From assembly GCA_003427395.1 (NCBI GenBank), contig BFEA01000024.1, positions 2,034,170 through 2,056,982 on the forward strand: a DNA stretch of 22,813 nt, in the 5' to 3' direction. This document shows, piece by piece, positions 9,031 to 17,557 of this stretch. The notes below the pieces were generated by a model. It made no database searches, was not told the DNA's origin, and was given only the letters and a program-made list of their open reading frames with translations. Each line of letters begins with the position of its first letter. Position 1 is the first letter of the stretch. Origin of the DNA: Chara braunii (Eukaryota > Streptophyta > Charophyceae > Charales > Characeae). A program made the translations under genes and the position numbers.

Positions 9031-10739
9031 TGAGGAACAAGCCCTCAAGGGGCCCTATCAGACATCACACTGCTCTGGATTAAGGAGAACGTCCAGCCTA
9101 CTCCGCTAGCTGACCTGTATGCGAAAAAAACTCTTGCGGTTTGGTTGAAAGCCAAGTCAGTACGAGATTTGCTGCATAACCATAAGCTCTTTGCACAACA
9201 AAACACCTTCGAGTGCGTGTGCGAGAACTTCGACTTGCCCAAAATCAATGGACATATTGCGGTCAAAATTAGCGAAGTAAGTGGCTTGGACCCATTCCTA
9301 TCCAATGCTAAGAATAACCCTTTTCCCGGGACCACCGCATCTCGGGATAGCCTCAATCAAGCCTGCAACGAGGCATTGGATGTCATCCGTAAGAACGGTA
9401 TAACTAATCAGTTTCGCGTACCTCTTGGTTCGGTTACAAAAAAGGGTGAGGCAAAACCCTCTGGATGTATCCTTAGTGAGTATGTCCTGGGGGTAAAGCA
9501 AGCATTCGCGGGATTGGTTTTGGGCCCGCTGGACCGTAACACCTGCGAAACCTGGATTGAGTGTCCCAAACGGTATGAAAAAGGACTACAATTAATGTTT
9601 CTGAATATAATTCGAATTATGAAATTATGGACTCTGAAAAAAGTCATATCCTGTGTGACACTCGAACCAAATACATCGAGCAAGGCTTGGGACAGATCGC
9701 AAAATGGGACAGGCGGGGAAAACCGTAGTATGCCTATATTATGGCCAAGGAAAAGGACAGAGAAAAAAGGAGACCTATCGTCCCTTCATTTCAAAGCCCT
9801 TTTCGTGCTGCGTCTGGTGTCCTATCCCTGGCCTCGAACTGTTTGATTCGTAAGGTTAAGGTACCGCATTTTAACCTCAGATCGTTGGGGGACCTTCCAC
9901 AGATGATTGTCGGTATCAATAAGAAAGACGGACCTATGTCTAAGTGTGGAGTTATTGCCCGCACGTATGACATAAAAGAAATGTTTACCCAACTACCCCA
10001 TGATGTTATTTATCGCGCAGTACAATGGATTACTGAGTGTTTCGTGCAAAAAGGTATACGCTGGATCCGACTCAACACAAGGAAAAAGTTGACTACCTTT
10101 GGGAAATCCCATGGTGAGGCCGGATGGAAATCTGTCCGACTCACCTCCCTGATTTCGCTTACTCAGTTCCAGTTGGAACACACTGTATTCTTGGTTTCTA
10201 ATGCCACCCTACGCCAAAAGAAAGGCATTCCGATGGGCGGGAGGGCAAGTCCGCCATTAGCCTTTGTGATGTGCATGTACTCTGAGTACAACTTTATCTC
10301 GACTTTAGGCACTGCCGCTAAGTTCATCTCTGGGAAAAGGTATGTCGACGATCTGTTGCTTTTTTCATTCTTCGATAAAAACAATCCCGCAAGAATGGAG
10401 ATTGCAAATAACCGTCTTGACAAAATCATGNATTGCTATCCTAAGGAACTGAGTTTGGAAAGAACTGATTCCGGCTCAGGTATCCTCGACTTTCTGGAAA
10501 CACGGATGATTGTGGCCGATGATGATAAAACCGTGATCGTGGCTCACAAATTTAAAAACCGGGAGTCAATTTGGGGACCGGGTGACCTACAGTTTCAGAC
10601 CTATAAGCACCCTGCTTCTTTTGGGCCAAAAACTGCCAAATTTGCTACTGTAGCAAACACCATCCTCCGAATCTCTGAGAACTGTAGTGATATGGGTATG
10701 ACCTGTCTCAGCGTACTCACACTGGCAGTTGAAATCAGC

Positions 10740-10850
10740 AAACTTGGGTATGACAACAATATCGTCCTATCTGGACTCAGATGGATGCAACGACGCGATG
10801 GTAATAACCCCTTTTGGGCCCAGATGCAGGAGGTAGTGAAGCATCTGAGC
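10740..10850 (+). repeat. Artefactual direct repeat, left copy
   Basis: These 111 bases, starting AAACTTGGGTATGACAAC and ending CATCTGAGC, recur without difference at 10889-10999. The copies flank the adapter at 10851-10888. Because the right copy alone continues into a plausible gene end, the duplication is an assembly product, not biology. Confidence 0.95.
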
Positions 10851-10888
10851 CTGTCTCTTATACACATCTAGATGTGTATAAGAGACAG
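10851..10888. other. Nextera mate-pair junction adapter (assembly contamination)
   Basis: CTGTCTCTTATACACATCT is followed directly by its reverse complement, AGATGTGTATAAGAGACAG. These are two Tn5 mosaic ends head to head, the junction adapter of Nextera mate-pair libraries. Translating it gives the tell-tale peptide SYTHLDVYKRQ. It is library sequence and should be masked. Confidence 0.98.
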
Positions 10889-10999
10889 AAACTTGGGTAT
10901 GACAACAATATCGTCCTATCTGGACTCAGATGGATGCAACGACGCGATGGTAATAACCCCTTTTGGGCCCAGATGCAGGAGGTAGTGAAGCATCTGAGC
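10889..10999 (+). repeat. Artefactual direct repeat, right copy
   Basis: Exact copy of 10740-10850 beginning right after the adapter. This copy joins the true downstream sequence (TATAGCTGA). Removing one copy with the adapter, 149 bases in all, restores a single RT reading frame to the stop at 11006-11008. Confidence 0.95.
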
Positions 11000-11017
11000 T
11001 ATAGCTGACTTCCCGCA

Positions 11018-11302
11018 ATGTTTGTAACACTGCGGGGCGATCTACAGACGGGGACTGGTCTCCACGGTACTACCGGAACACGCATGAAGAACTGCTGGCA
11101 GGCAGGCTCCGACTCCTACCACAATTTTGAGATGTATCTATCGATCTCCTTAGCCATATTCATCCAGTTGGTTTGTATTTACCTAGACACGTACGTCCAG
11201 GCAACTGGGCAGATTCAGGAGGGCCAATATATCGGCGATTACCAGTCCGATCTACTGCAGATTGAGTTTTTAACTTTGTCGTTAGAAACAAATCTACGGT
11301 GA
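11018..11302 (+). CDS. Hypothetical protein, first copy of a duplicated segment
   Basis: A 94-codon frame of unknown family. Its second half, from about FEMYLSIS on, is paralogous to the segment at 11345-11520: both have FE.YLSI, TG.IQE.QYI and DLL.IEF. A hydrophobic stretch (YLSISLAIFIQLVCIYL) could be a membrane segment. The stop at 11300 falls in the shared AAATCTAC.GT block and may be a mutation, since the second copy reads on. It could be the end of the preceding RT element, the interior of element X, or an unrelated gene fragment. Confidence 0.35.
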   Translation: MFVTLRGDLQTGTGLHGTTGTRMKNCWQAGSDSYHNFEMYLSISLAIFIQLVCIYLDTYVQATGQIQEGQYIGDYQSDLLQIEFLTLSLETNLR

Positions 11303-11323
11303 CGATTCACCACGATTACCTTC

Positions 11324-11624
11324 AGGGTAACATCACGGAGGGAGTTTTGAGACGTATCTATCGATCTTCGCGGCCACATTCATCTGGTCGGTTTTGGATC
11401 GGCCTGGACACGTTCCGGGAACTGGGCGGATTCAGGAGTGCCAATACATCGACGATGACGAGTTCGATCTACTGCGGATTGAGTTTGACGTCGTCGATGG
11501 GAACAAATCTACCGTTCGGCTCATATCATACGACTGGTTCTTCAGCATGTACATACCTGGTTACCTGGCTCCATGCATTACTGAGTGGTGTGACGCTTGG
11601 CCTTCCAAGCGGGCGCTTCACTAA
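11324..11624 (+). CDS. Hypothetical protein, second copy of a duplicated segment
   Basis: The frame passing through FETYLSIFAATFIW (from about 11346) continues without a stop to TAA at 11622-11624. It includes GTGRIQECQYIDDDEF, DLLRIEFDVVDGNKSTVRL and YIPGYLAPCITEW. The ATG at 11394 is internal to the homologous part, so the true start, if any, is upstream. Nucleotide alignment with 11125-11302 has an offset of 216-220 bases. Family unknown. It lies upstream of a polypurine tract and the 11958 LTR, so it might be the last coding part of element X. Confidence 0.4.
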
Positions 11625-11937
11625 AAATTAAATTTGCTAGTATATGGCTATAATTGGTGACCACATACATTTTTTGATTTCATCGCAGAGCGGCGGGTCG
11701 TCGGGGCTGCCTGGCCGACCCAGTACTAGGAGTTAATATTGTAAGAATTTGGTTGGAATTGCTGACTCCATGCATTTTCAATCTTCAATTTTTCCCGGCT
11801 ACATGTCCGGCGTAGTACCAATGCGAAGAAAGTAGGAAGCTAACCTACTTCGGATATTTAAAGTCGTATTACACAGTAGGTATCCTCAATCTGAGTGGTG
11901 TATTGAGTTGAAGGGTTGCGTTTCCGTAACTTTGTTA
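11625..11937. other. No gene seen
   Basis: Non-coding sequence between the duplicated ORF and the polypurine tract. A short repeat of GACTCCATGCATT (about 11764-11776) echoes GGCTCCATGCATT in the ORF just upstream. It may be the 3' untranslated part of element X. Confidence 0.5.
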
Positions 11938-11957
11938 TGGAAAGGTGGAGGGGAAGA
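11938..11957 (+). promoter_or_regulatory. Polypurine tract before the plus-strand X LTR
   Basis: TGGAAAGGTGGAGGGGAAGA, almost all purine, ends directly before TGTTG at 11958. Its place and composition are those of a plus-strand primer, making 11958 the start of a 3' LTR rather than of a solo LTR. Confidence 0.6.
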
Positions 11958-13069
11958 TGTTGTACACCGTGATATTAATGCTCAAGGCATCTTCTTCTAC
12001 TTTTGGGTCCATTGTGTTTAATCTTTCTCATCACATTGTTCTGGGCTAAGGCCCCCAGCAAGCCAAGTGCCCGCCCTAAGTGAAGGCGGGCCTGAATATT
12101 CGTCAAAGGCAACATTTCCATATGTGGGTATTCAGGCTCTCGCAGCACGCCAGTTGGTTGGGAAGACGCGTGAGCCTCACATTGCTGCGTCATACAGTCA
12201 GCCCAGGCCCTGACAGTTGCGCCTGGGCACACATACACAAAGCTGGGCCGATACCTTGGGAAGCAGGGCTTCGGCCTTTACAAAAGAAGTAGTGCCAACG
12301 CACCTGCCGGGGAGCCCTGCACAGATGCAGCAAACAGCCCAAGTCCGGAAACTCAGGCCGTGCCTAACTACAAAGAGCCCAGGCCCTCAACTGTAGTCTC
12401 GGGCCTGGGCGCAGGGTCTGGGACCCAACCGGAAGCTACTGGAAGCTTCCAGCCAGGCCACACACAGCATCCAAGAGGCTGCCACTTCCACAAAAGGAAT
12501 GAGGCAGCCCAGGCCAGGCATTCTGGCCAGCACCGCGCTCTTGCTTGATGCTGCGCTGCTGCCAAGGGCGCTGACGGGGCGCGAGAGGTGAAGTGGGGCG
12601 CTGCAGGGCAGCGGGGCGCAGGCAGCCATAGTCGGGCTGCTGGGCGCCAGGGGGTACATCGGATGATCAGGTGGTCTTCAGGGAAGGAGGCGCTCTGTGG
12701 GGTAGTCAAGGTCTGATTGAGGGTGACGAGATACATACCCGGTACATGAAGAGACGTCGGCGATGGTGTTGGCAGTCATGTACATTGGTCTTCGTGAGTC
12801 GAAGTGATCCTGTTGCGTAAACCAGCTGTAGGTAGGATAGTCTAGTAGAGTAGGTTGGGCGTTGAGCGCCAAACAGAGCAGAACGACTTTGGATACTGTG
12901 TTGGTGTGGCCTACGGGCATGAACATTGGCTCATTACTTCATTGTATTGCTCTATATGGATGGTTTTCTCGGTGCATTTGTACTCTCTGCTTGGGACACG
13001 ACTACTGGGACAACTGTGTGATTTCGCAACTTGGTTTTGTGTATATCGCTCACACTCATATTCCTTGCA
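11958..13069 (+). repeat. LTR (3') of element X
   Basis: It starts TGTTGTAC and ends ATTCCTTGCA, about 1112 bp. It aligns with the reverse complement of 18928-20041 (about 1114 bp). Shared blocks include GCCCRCCCTAAGTGAAGGCGGGC, GGGCCTGGGCGCAG, CGGAAGCTACT, GGTGGTCTTC, GGGCGYTGAGCGCCAA and a pyrimidine-rich end with TTCCTTGCA. The first 80 bp align poorly, so the start is inferred from the polypurine tract and the matching length. No primer-binding site follows, consistent with a 3' LTR in plus orientation. The GC-rich frames inside are not genes. Confidence 0.65.
12069..12091. repeat. Hairpin motif of the X LTR
   Basis: GCCCGCC-CTAAGTGAA-GGCGGGC: a perfect 7-bp stem with a 9-nt loop. The same motif occurs in the minus orientation at 19817-19839 and 20003-20025, inside the other X LTR. 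It is a conserved LTR structure of unknown role. Confidence 0.75.
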
Positions 13070-15039
13070 GTAACTTTCTTTTCGAGTTATACGTCTAAGG
13101 GGCTAAGATTATTTTGCGGGTTTCACAGTTGGTTGAGACCGTCCTAGTCGACCGGCGTCCACTTCGTACTTAGGAGATCAGCGTCCTAAGGAACGAACGA
13201 CGTTCGAGTCCACTTGGCATTTAACCAAGCGTTTCCTATACTGCAACGAATGCAGCAAACGTCCTCGGCTAATCTACCTCTGCGACTGCATATGAAAGCT
13301 TTTGCGCGTGGATCAGTAGCTCGGTAGGGATACGCCCCTAAGAGTGGTGACGTCCCCTTAAGGAAGGTAAGTTGTGCCCCGCGGAAACCTATCCGGTCGT
13401 AGGGGACTCCGGGAAGTATGGCTGGCGCACCCAGCTAGAGTGGCGAAGGGACGACGCGACCATGCCCATCTCGGCAGTTCGTGGGGTTATTTTGCATTGT
13501 TCCCAAGTTGTCTCTTGTTTTTGTTTTGTTTGACTTTTGCGTGACTGGTCAGGAAGGCTCTCGCCTTTTGTGGAAAAAGGCGGGAGCCGATGCGCTCTAC
13601 ACCTCTTCTTTCTCTTATCAATTAATGGAGTTGGAAGTTTTATAGGAAGACGCACGTGGCCCTATCCATCCCTTCTTCCCTAGCTTTGTCGGTCATTGTC
13701 CATAATCATAGGCGGTATCCTATAGGTCTATCCCACAATAGAAGGAATGATCCCTATCTCTTGGGCAGCCTCATTACTTACAACTCCTGACAGCTCCTAA
13801 GAAGGTTTGGACACTTGATAACATTTGTTTTCTTATTCTAAAGAGGTTTGGAGGGCCTACCCCTCCAAGTTTTAAGGACTATGTCCCACTGTGATTGCCC
13901 CCGCCCAATTAGGAACATTGCAACCTCGAAGTGGTAGATGATAGGAAGTTTGTCGCCAGCCAACAGCTAGACTATTGCCTTCAATTGCCTTCCCCCATAG
14001 GAGGAAGCACTGACTACCTCTGTTATGTAGGCCCAAGACACAAATGCTTTTCGTATTGGCTAAGTTGGATATTGCAGATCGCCTTAGCCGCTGTGCCCGC
14101 CAGGGGAGCCGCAAAGGAGGTCCCAATGTGCAATCTTATCACACAAACGCGACAATTCTCGTCTTTTTCCCCCCCCCCCCCCTTAAACCACCAGTACCTC
14201 CGAGCCTGTTTTTGCCGACCCTAAATTTCAATGCGCTCCGAGTTTTCCAAGCCTGGGTACCACTCCGTTTTCTTTCTGGTACTCTCACGGAAAGAACAAA
14301 AAAACAAAACAAAAAACAAAAGAAGAAAAGTTGCGGTCGTGAACCTCAAAAAAGAAGAAAAAAAAAAAAAGGAAACAAAGCTTTGGCTGTGATTGCATTT
14401 GTATACATTCTTGGAAGTGGTAGTGTGAATGTGCCCTCAATGAGGGCATCTCAGCCCCATGGCCAGGTTGTCAGATTCCAAAAAGGGAATAAAAGGGGGG
14501 GAAAAGGGGCACATGGATCCGGCCGTGAAAATGGCTGGATACATTCCCCTAAGTGCCAGTGTGATGAGCCTTACAATCCTCTGACAAAACACAGCTTGAG
14601 CAGATCACGAACAGCTTGAGTAATTCACGGACAGGGGACTCATAAGAAACACACGACCAAGAAAACAAAGAAAACAGTAACATTCAGAATGTGACCGCCT
14701 TACCTGTAAGGTGCATTCTGTGGAGGAAGATTGTGAGCACGGCCTCCTGGACTACCCTGCCCGACATCATTGCACTCGAGAAAGCATTTTCTTTTTCCCT
14801 TTTTCCGTTCACTCGCGGCACTATAAAAGTCAGATTTATGGGACATTGCCAACCTTGTGTCCCACCCCCCAAAAGTTCGGGTACTGGCCAAGACATCGTA
14901 ATGTAATTTCCCAACACTGGCAGAGGTACTGGTGGTTTAAAAAGTCCAAGGTGTTGTAGAGGTCGGTCTCTGGACCCACGACAGGTGCCTATCTACAACC
15001 AGCAACTAATTTATGGGACCCAGACCACCCTATCTTGGA
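13070..15039. other. Large gene-free stretch
   Basis: I find no recognisable gene or element. Small features: a C run near 14170-14182; A-rich low complexity at about 14298-14375; a 17-bp palindrome TGCCCTCAATGAGGGCA at about 14431-14447; and a short tandem repeat of ACAGCTTGAG at 14590-14618. Open frames of 60-190 codons here have no family motif and the longest crosses the homopolymers. It could be old, unrecognisable transposon sequence. Confidence 0.6.
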
Positions 15040-15183
15040 GGATCCCCCTCAGACAACCCCTACTGCAGGTTCCCCAACGATTTCCTCCACCAGAGTCTGT
15101 CTACTAACACCCCTCCTACCGGGATCCCTTAAGACAATCCCCTACTGTAGGTTCCCCACCGATATCCTCCAGCAAAGCTTGTC
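15040..15183 (+). repeat. 82-bp tandem duplication in a proline-rich frame
   Basis: GGATCC at 15040 and 15122 each start a unit containing AGACAA.CCCCTACTG, AGGTTCCCC and TCCTCCA. The copies differ at roughly one base in six. A frame from 15035 to 15319 crosses both and codes for a Pro/Ser/Thr-rich peptide, but nothing marks it as a real gene. Confidence 0.7.
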
Positions 15184-15488
15184 CCAAGCCAACCCTCCCC
15201 CCAATCGGGACCCCATCCCACCTCAGGTCCTTGCCCCCTCCAAAGCAAAGCCTAAGGTAACCAACACACATGAGCAGTCTAACCACAAACCCCTACCTGC
15301 ATCCTCATTAGACTGCTAACTGTATCAGGCAAACCCGTCATAGGCCAGGACCCAACATACAACACCATGGACAGTCCCCTGGGTGGTGCGTAGGCAGTGT
15401 CTGTAATAGCTTACCATGCGTCAACCCAAGGGGTGTGTGTCCAGCCGTGCGTCATTCTAATGCCCTGCCAGTGTCCATGCGTGAGGCT

Positions 15489-15562
15489 GCAGATTTGAAC
15501 CCGCAACCTCATACCACAATGCGCATTTCCAACCGGTGCTCTAACCACTGAGCTACATCAAC
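15489..15562 (-). ncRNA. tRNA-derived SINE head or degenerate tRNA, minus strand
   Basis: On the minus strand, a box A match TAGCTCAGTGG (15555-15545) inside the D-arm GCTC-AGTGGTTA-GAGC is followed, 54 bases from box A start to box B start, by a box B match GGTTCAAATCT (15501-15491). Together these form an internal Pol III promoter. The acceptor ends do not pair and the anticodon and T stems are broken, so it is not a working tRNA. A tRNA-derived SINE running left (below 15489) fits best. I cannot see its tail or target-site duplications, so length is unknown. Confidence 0.6.
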
Positions 15563-15794
15563 TGGAATGACTGTTCTCGTCTTAGGGAGTGCCGACGTCT
15601 GCGAGAGCCACACGACTACTTTGACATTTACCAGATTCTTGGAACCTCTAACTTGGTCACCCATGCAGCAAGCAGGTCTTATTCAAACTCCTTCCTCTCT
15701 AGCTCCTCTAAGGCCTCAGACACCCCCTATGAACAGAGCTTCATGTGGCCCGGAAATGCCTGTCGGGTGACTAAGGAGTCAGTAAGATGGTAAG

Positions 15795-16061
15795 GGATTT
15801 CAGCACCTCGACAAGAGAAAAAGAGGCTACTACTTCTACAGGCTGGATGCGCTTCCCAAGGAAGTGCTCACAGTGCTTTCCTGGGTTGAGGGTGCCTCAC
15901 CCCTCTTCGGGCTGCATCCCCGTGGTGACCAACTGGACTGGACCCCTCGCCTTCGTTCGACCATTCATGCCATACATTTTGCTGATGCCCCTTACAAGCC
16001 GGTTTATCCGCACATCCAAGACTCTCTCTTGTCCACATGGACAAAGCAGGATCTTCCCTAA
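15795..16061 (+). pseudogene. Decayed ORF of unknown family
   Basis: Frame 3 is open for about 88 codons from the stop at 15780 to TAA at 16059. It encodes a sober-looking, mixed-composition peptide with RGYYFYRLDALPKEVLTVLSW, GLHPRGDQLDW, IHAIHFADAPYKPVYP and LLSTWTKQDLP. A further open piece in the same frame lies at 15567-15770, separated by TGA and TAA. Codon-level plausibility suggests an old coding region, perhaps a transposon gene, but I do not recognise the family and there is no good start. Confidence 0.35.
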
Positions 16062-16579
16062 CTCCTAGACTGATTGCCTTACCGCATGCCAGTCGCCTCA
16101 GCCTAACTGAACACGGCCAGCACTCCTCCCTCAAGTTTTTGGCCGCCTACACACTTTGTCTATAACCCCAGATCGACCTTCTGCCGATCCCGAGGTGGCT
16201 TCGTCTTCCTCCTATCATCCAAGCCCTCGCTCGTGTTATTGAGCTCGGTCTCGTGGTCCAAGCCTTACCTATTTAGAAGAAGAAGAATCGTCTGTAGCCT
16301 GTTGATGCGAGTAGTGAAGCGAACAGGGTTATCGCACAACGACCTGGGAGCACAACGACCCGGGAGCACAACTAGTTCCCCCTCAATGTTTGTGAACCTA
16401 TGAGCAGCAAGTTGTGCCTTACGGTGTTCCTGCCACATCTCTTCCCCTGACAACAGGAACTGATCAAGACATTTGGCTCTAGCCCAAGAGTCAAGACCGC
16501 GGTTGTATCCATCGCCCTGTGCCTACCCATCCAACTACCTTGCTGCAGCAACGTTTTCTCCCTTCTCTAGACGCACGTC
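16062..16579. other. No gene seen
   Basis: Pyrimidine-rich sequence with frequent stops on both strands. A short local repeat, ACAACGACC.GGGAGC, occurs twice near 16337-16371. It may be the decayed continuation (pol side) of the minus-strand chromovirus remnant to the right, but no pol motif survives. Confidence 0.5.
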
Positions 16580-17538
16580 TCACGGCTGTGGACCAACTAC
16601 TTGTGCTTGCTGCACCGGGGACTGAACCGGAGGAACAGGTTGCCGAACCTGCTGCACAAGCCGCTGGCCCGGGTGCACAACTGTAGTTGCAGCAGCTGAT
16701 ATGGGGACAGATGAAGCCACACTACCTACTGATGAACCGCCAACTAGAAATATGTCGTACTGAGGTACAAAGAGACCTCTCATAGGCAGCACTGACACAA
16801 ACACACCGGCCACCACTGGAGGAACTACAACGGGTTGCGCAGGCCTCACCATAGGCCTGGGGCCTCTCTGCGCAGCCAAAATCTAATTCTAACCGGCTGT
16901 CAATGTGGCCAGCATTCCCTACTAAACGGCCTGTACTTCGGTCGCACCGACTGGCCCAAAGTCCCTGCATATTAGGTGCTTCCACATTCACAACTTCTAC
17001 TCTGTTTCGTTCTGCTTCCTCGCCTCTACTCTAGGCTTCTTTTTCTAGCTCTATCTCATCTATCCTCTACCTCCCCTATTTGACGCTGTAACTCTGTTTG
17101 AAGGGCATTTGTTTCTCTAATCTCAACGTCCTCCGTTGACAAGGGTTGCGGTCCTGCACGCCAACAGACTGACTAGTGAAAGGCCTCGATATACCATGAT
17201 TAACACCTATCGAAGAGGCCTGGGAAGAGACCTGGGACATTGCAGAAACAGTAGCCTTCGCTGCCTCGGCCTTGGCTCTGACGTGAGCTGCTGCTACAGC
17301 TGCTAGTGCCATCACTGCGTTGGCTGCTGCCACCTGTACTTCTGCTAGACCCTAGTCTCCTCAGCTGCTCTCCGCTGTCTCCTTTCATCGCCTGGTCTTT
17401 AACACCAACCAAGTGGTCGGCCGACAAAGTGCCTGTCCAAGGGCAATCCTCCCCTCATCTTAGTCTGTGTGTATCAACCTCACTGTCATTTTCGCCCCAG
17501 AGATACATGTGGCATGCAATCTGAACTAGTGTCCTTGC
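16580..17538 (-). pseudogene. Gag remnant of a chromovirus relative, minus strand
   Basis: Reading leftward from 17538, the leader passes into frames resembling the gag at 3488. First comes a GDSGEQLRRL-like piece (compare GDERRLR), then an Ala-rich run (VAAANAVMALAAVAAAHVRAKAEAAKA). Next is a charged stretch with TELQRQIGEVEDR and RARKRSLE (compare EEELRQ and KSVRLEGRE), and then a Pro/Val/Gln-rich linker (RPMVRPAQPVVVPP). Several stops and frameshifts separate these pieces. The Gag core and everything after it are missing, so this is a 5' fragment. Confidence 0.6.
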
Positions 17539-17557
17539 TGGGACCTACCGCAGCATG
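17539..17557 (-). promoter_or_regulatory. Conserved leader block of the chromovirus family
   Basis: On the minus strand, CATGCTGCGGTAGGTCCCA is identical to plus-strand 3433-3451, although flanking sequence has diverged. It sits at the presumed LTR/leader border in both copies. A primer-binding or packaging role is possible, but it does not match a tRNA 3' end ending in CCA that I can name. Confidence 0.5.

Larger units (their letters stand above)
2938..9050 (+). mobile_element. Ty3/gypsy chromovirus, degenerate
   Basis: An LTR retrotransposon with the order LTR, gag, protease, reverse transcriptase, RNase H, integrase, chromodomain, polypurine tract, start of 3' LTR. Protease-RT-RNase H-integrase order defines Ty3/gypsy, and the C-terminal chromodomain places it among chromoviruses. 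The 5' LTR starts TGAGGACTC, and TGAGGAAC follows the polypurine tract at 9031, but the 3' LTR is cut off within about 20 bp by the next retroelement. At least six frameshifts and four in-frame TAG codons make this copy non-autonomous. A diverged relative lies inverted at 16580-18017. Confidence 0.9.
9034..11008 (+). pseudogene. Penelope-like reverse transcriptase, broken
   Basis: A YVDD-type reverse transcriptase, closest by motif layout to Penelope-like elements. Frame 1 is open from 9034, with no clear start, to about 9598, where a one-base deletion in a T run moves it to frame 3. Frame 3 then has a TAG at 9726-9728 and runs on through KRRPIVPSF, AYDIKEMFTQLPH-like motif A (YDIKEMFTQLPH, about 9966-10001), GIPMGGRASPPLA, RYVDDLLLF (about 10339-10365), DFLETR and TYKHPASFG. 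The D and DD catalytic residues are intact. No GIY-YIG nuclease is visible downstream, so it is either N-terminal and lost, or absent. After correcting the 149-bp artefact at 10851 the protein ends HLSYS at 11008. One N lies at 10431. Penelope-like assignment is by motif; another non-LTR RT class is possible. Confidence 0.72.

Noticed and set aside
5201-9728. Reassignment of TAG to an amino acid in this genome
   Set aside because: Frameshifts and a lost protease Asp show that the chromovirus is decayed, so mutation suffices; no intact host gene with internal TAG is available to test it.
10814-11008. A 64-codon frame containing SYTHLDVYKRQ
   Set aside because: The peptide is the translation of the Nextera junction adapter; the frame joins two copies of an artefactual duplication.
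12080-12740. Several GC-rich open frames on both strands
   Set aside because: They lie in the X LTR, whose other copy at 18928-20041 does not keep the same frames open; GC richness explains the lack of stops.
13299-13370. tRNA-like TAGCTCGGTAGGGATA near 13317
   Set aside because: Only a D-arm-like string is present; there is no box B or stem pairing at a suitable distance.
14044-14619. A 191-codon frame on the plus strand
   Set aside because: It crosses a C run and long A-rich low complexity (Lys runs), and shows no conserved motif.
15489-15562. A functional tRNA gene on the minus strand
   Set aside because: D-arm and Pol III boxes are good but the acceptor, anticodon and T stems do not pair.
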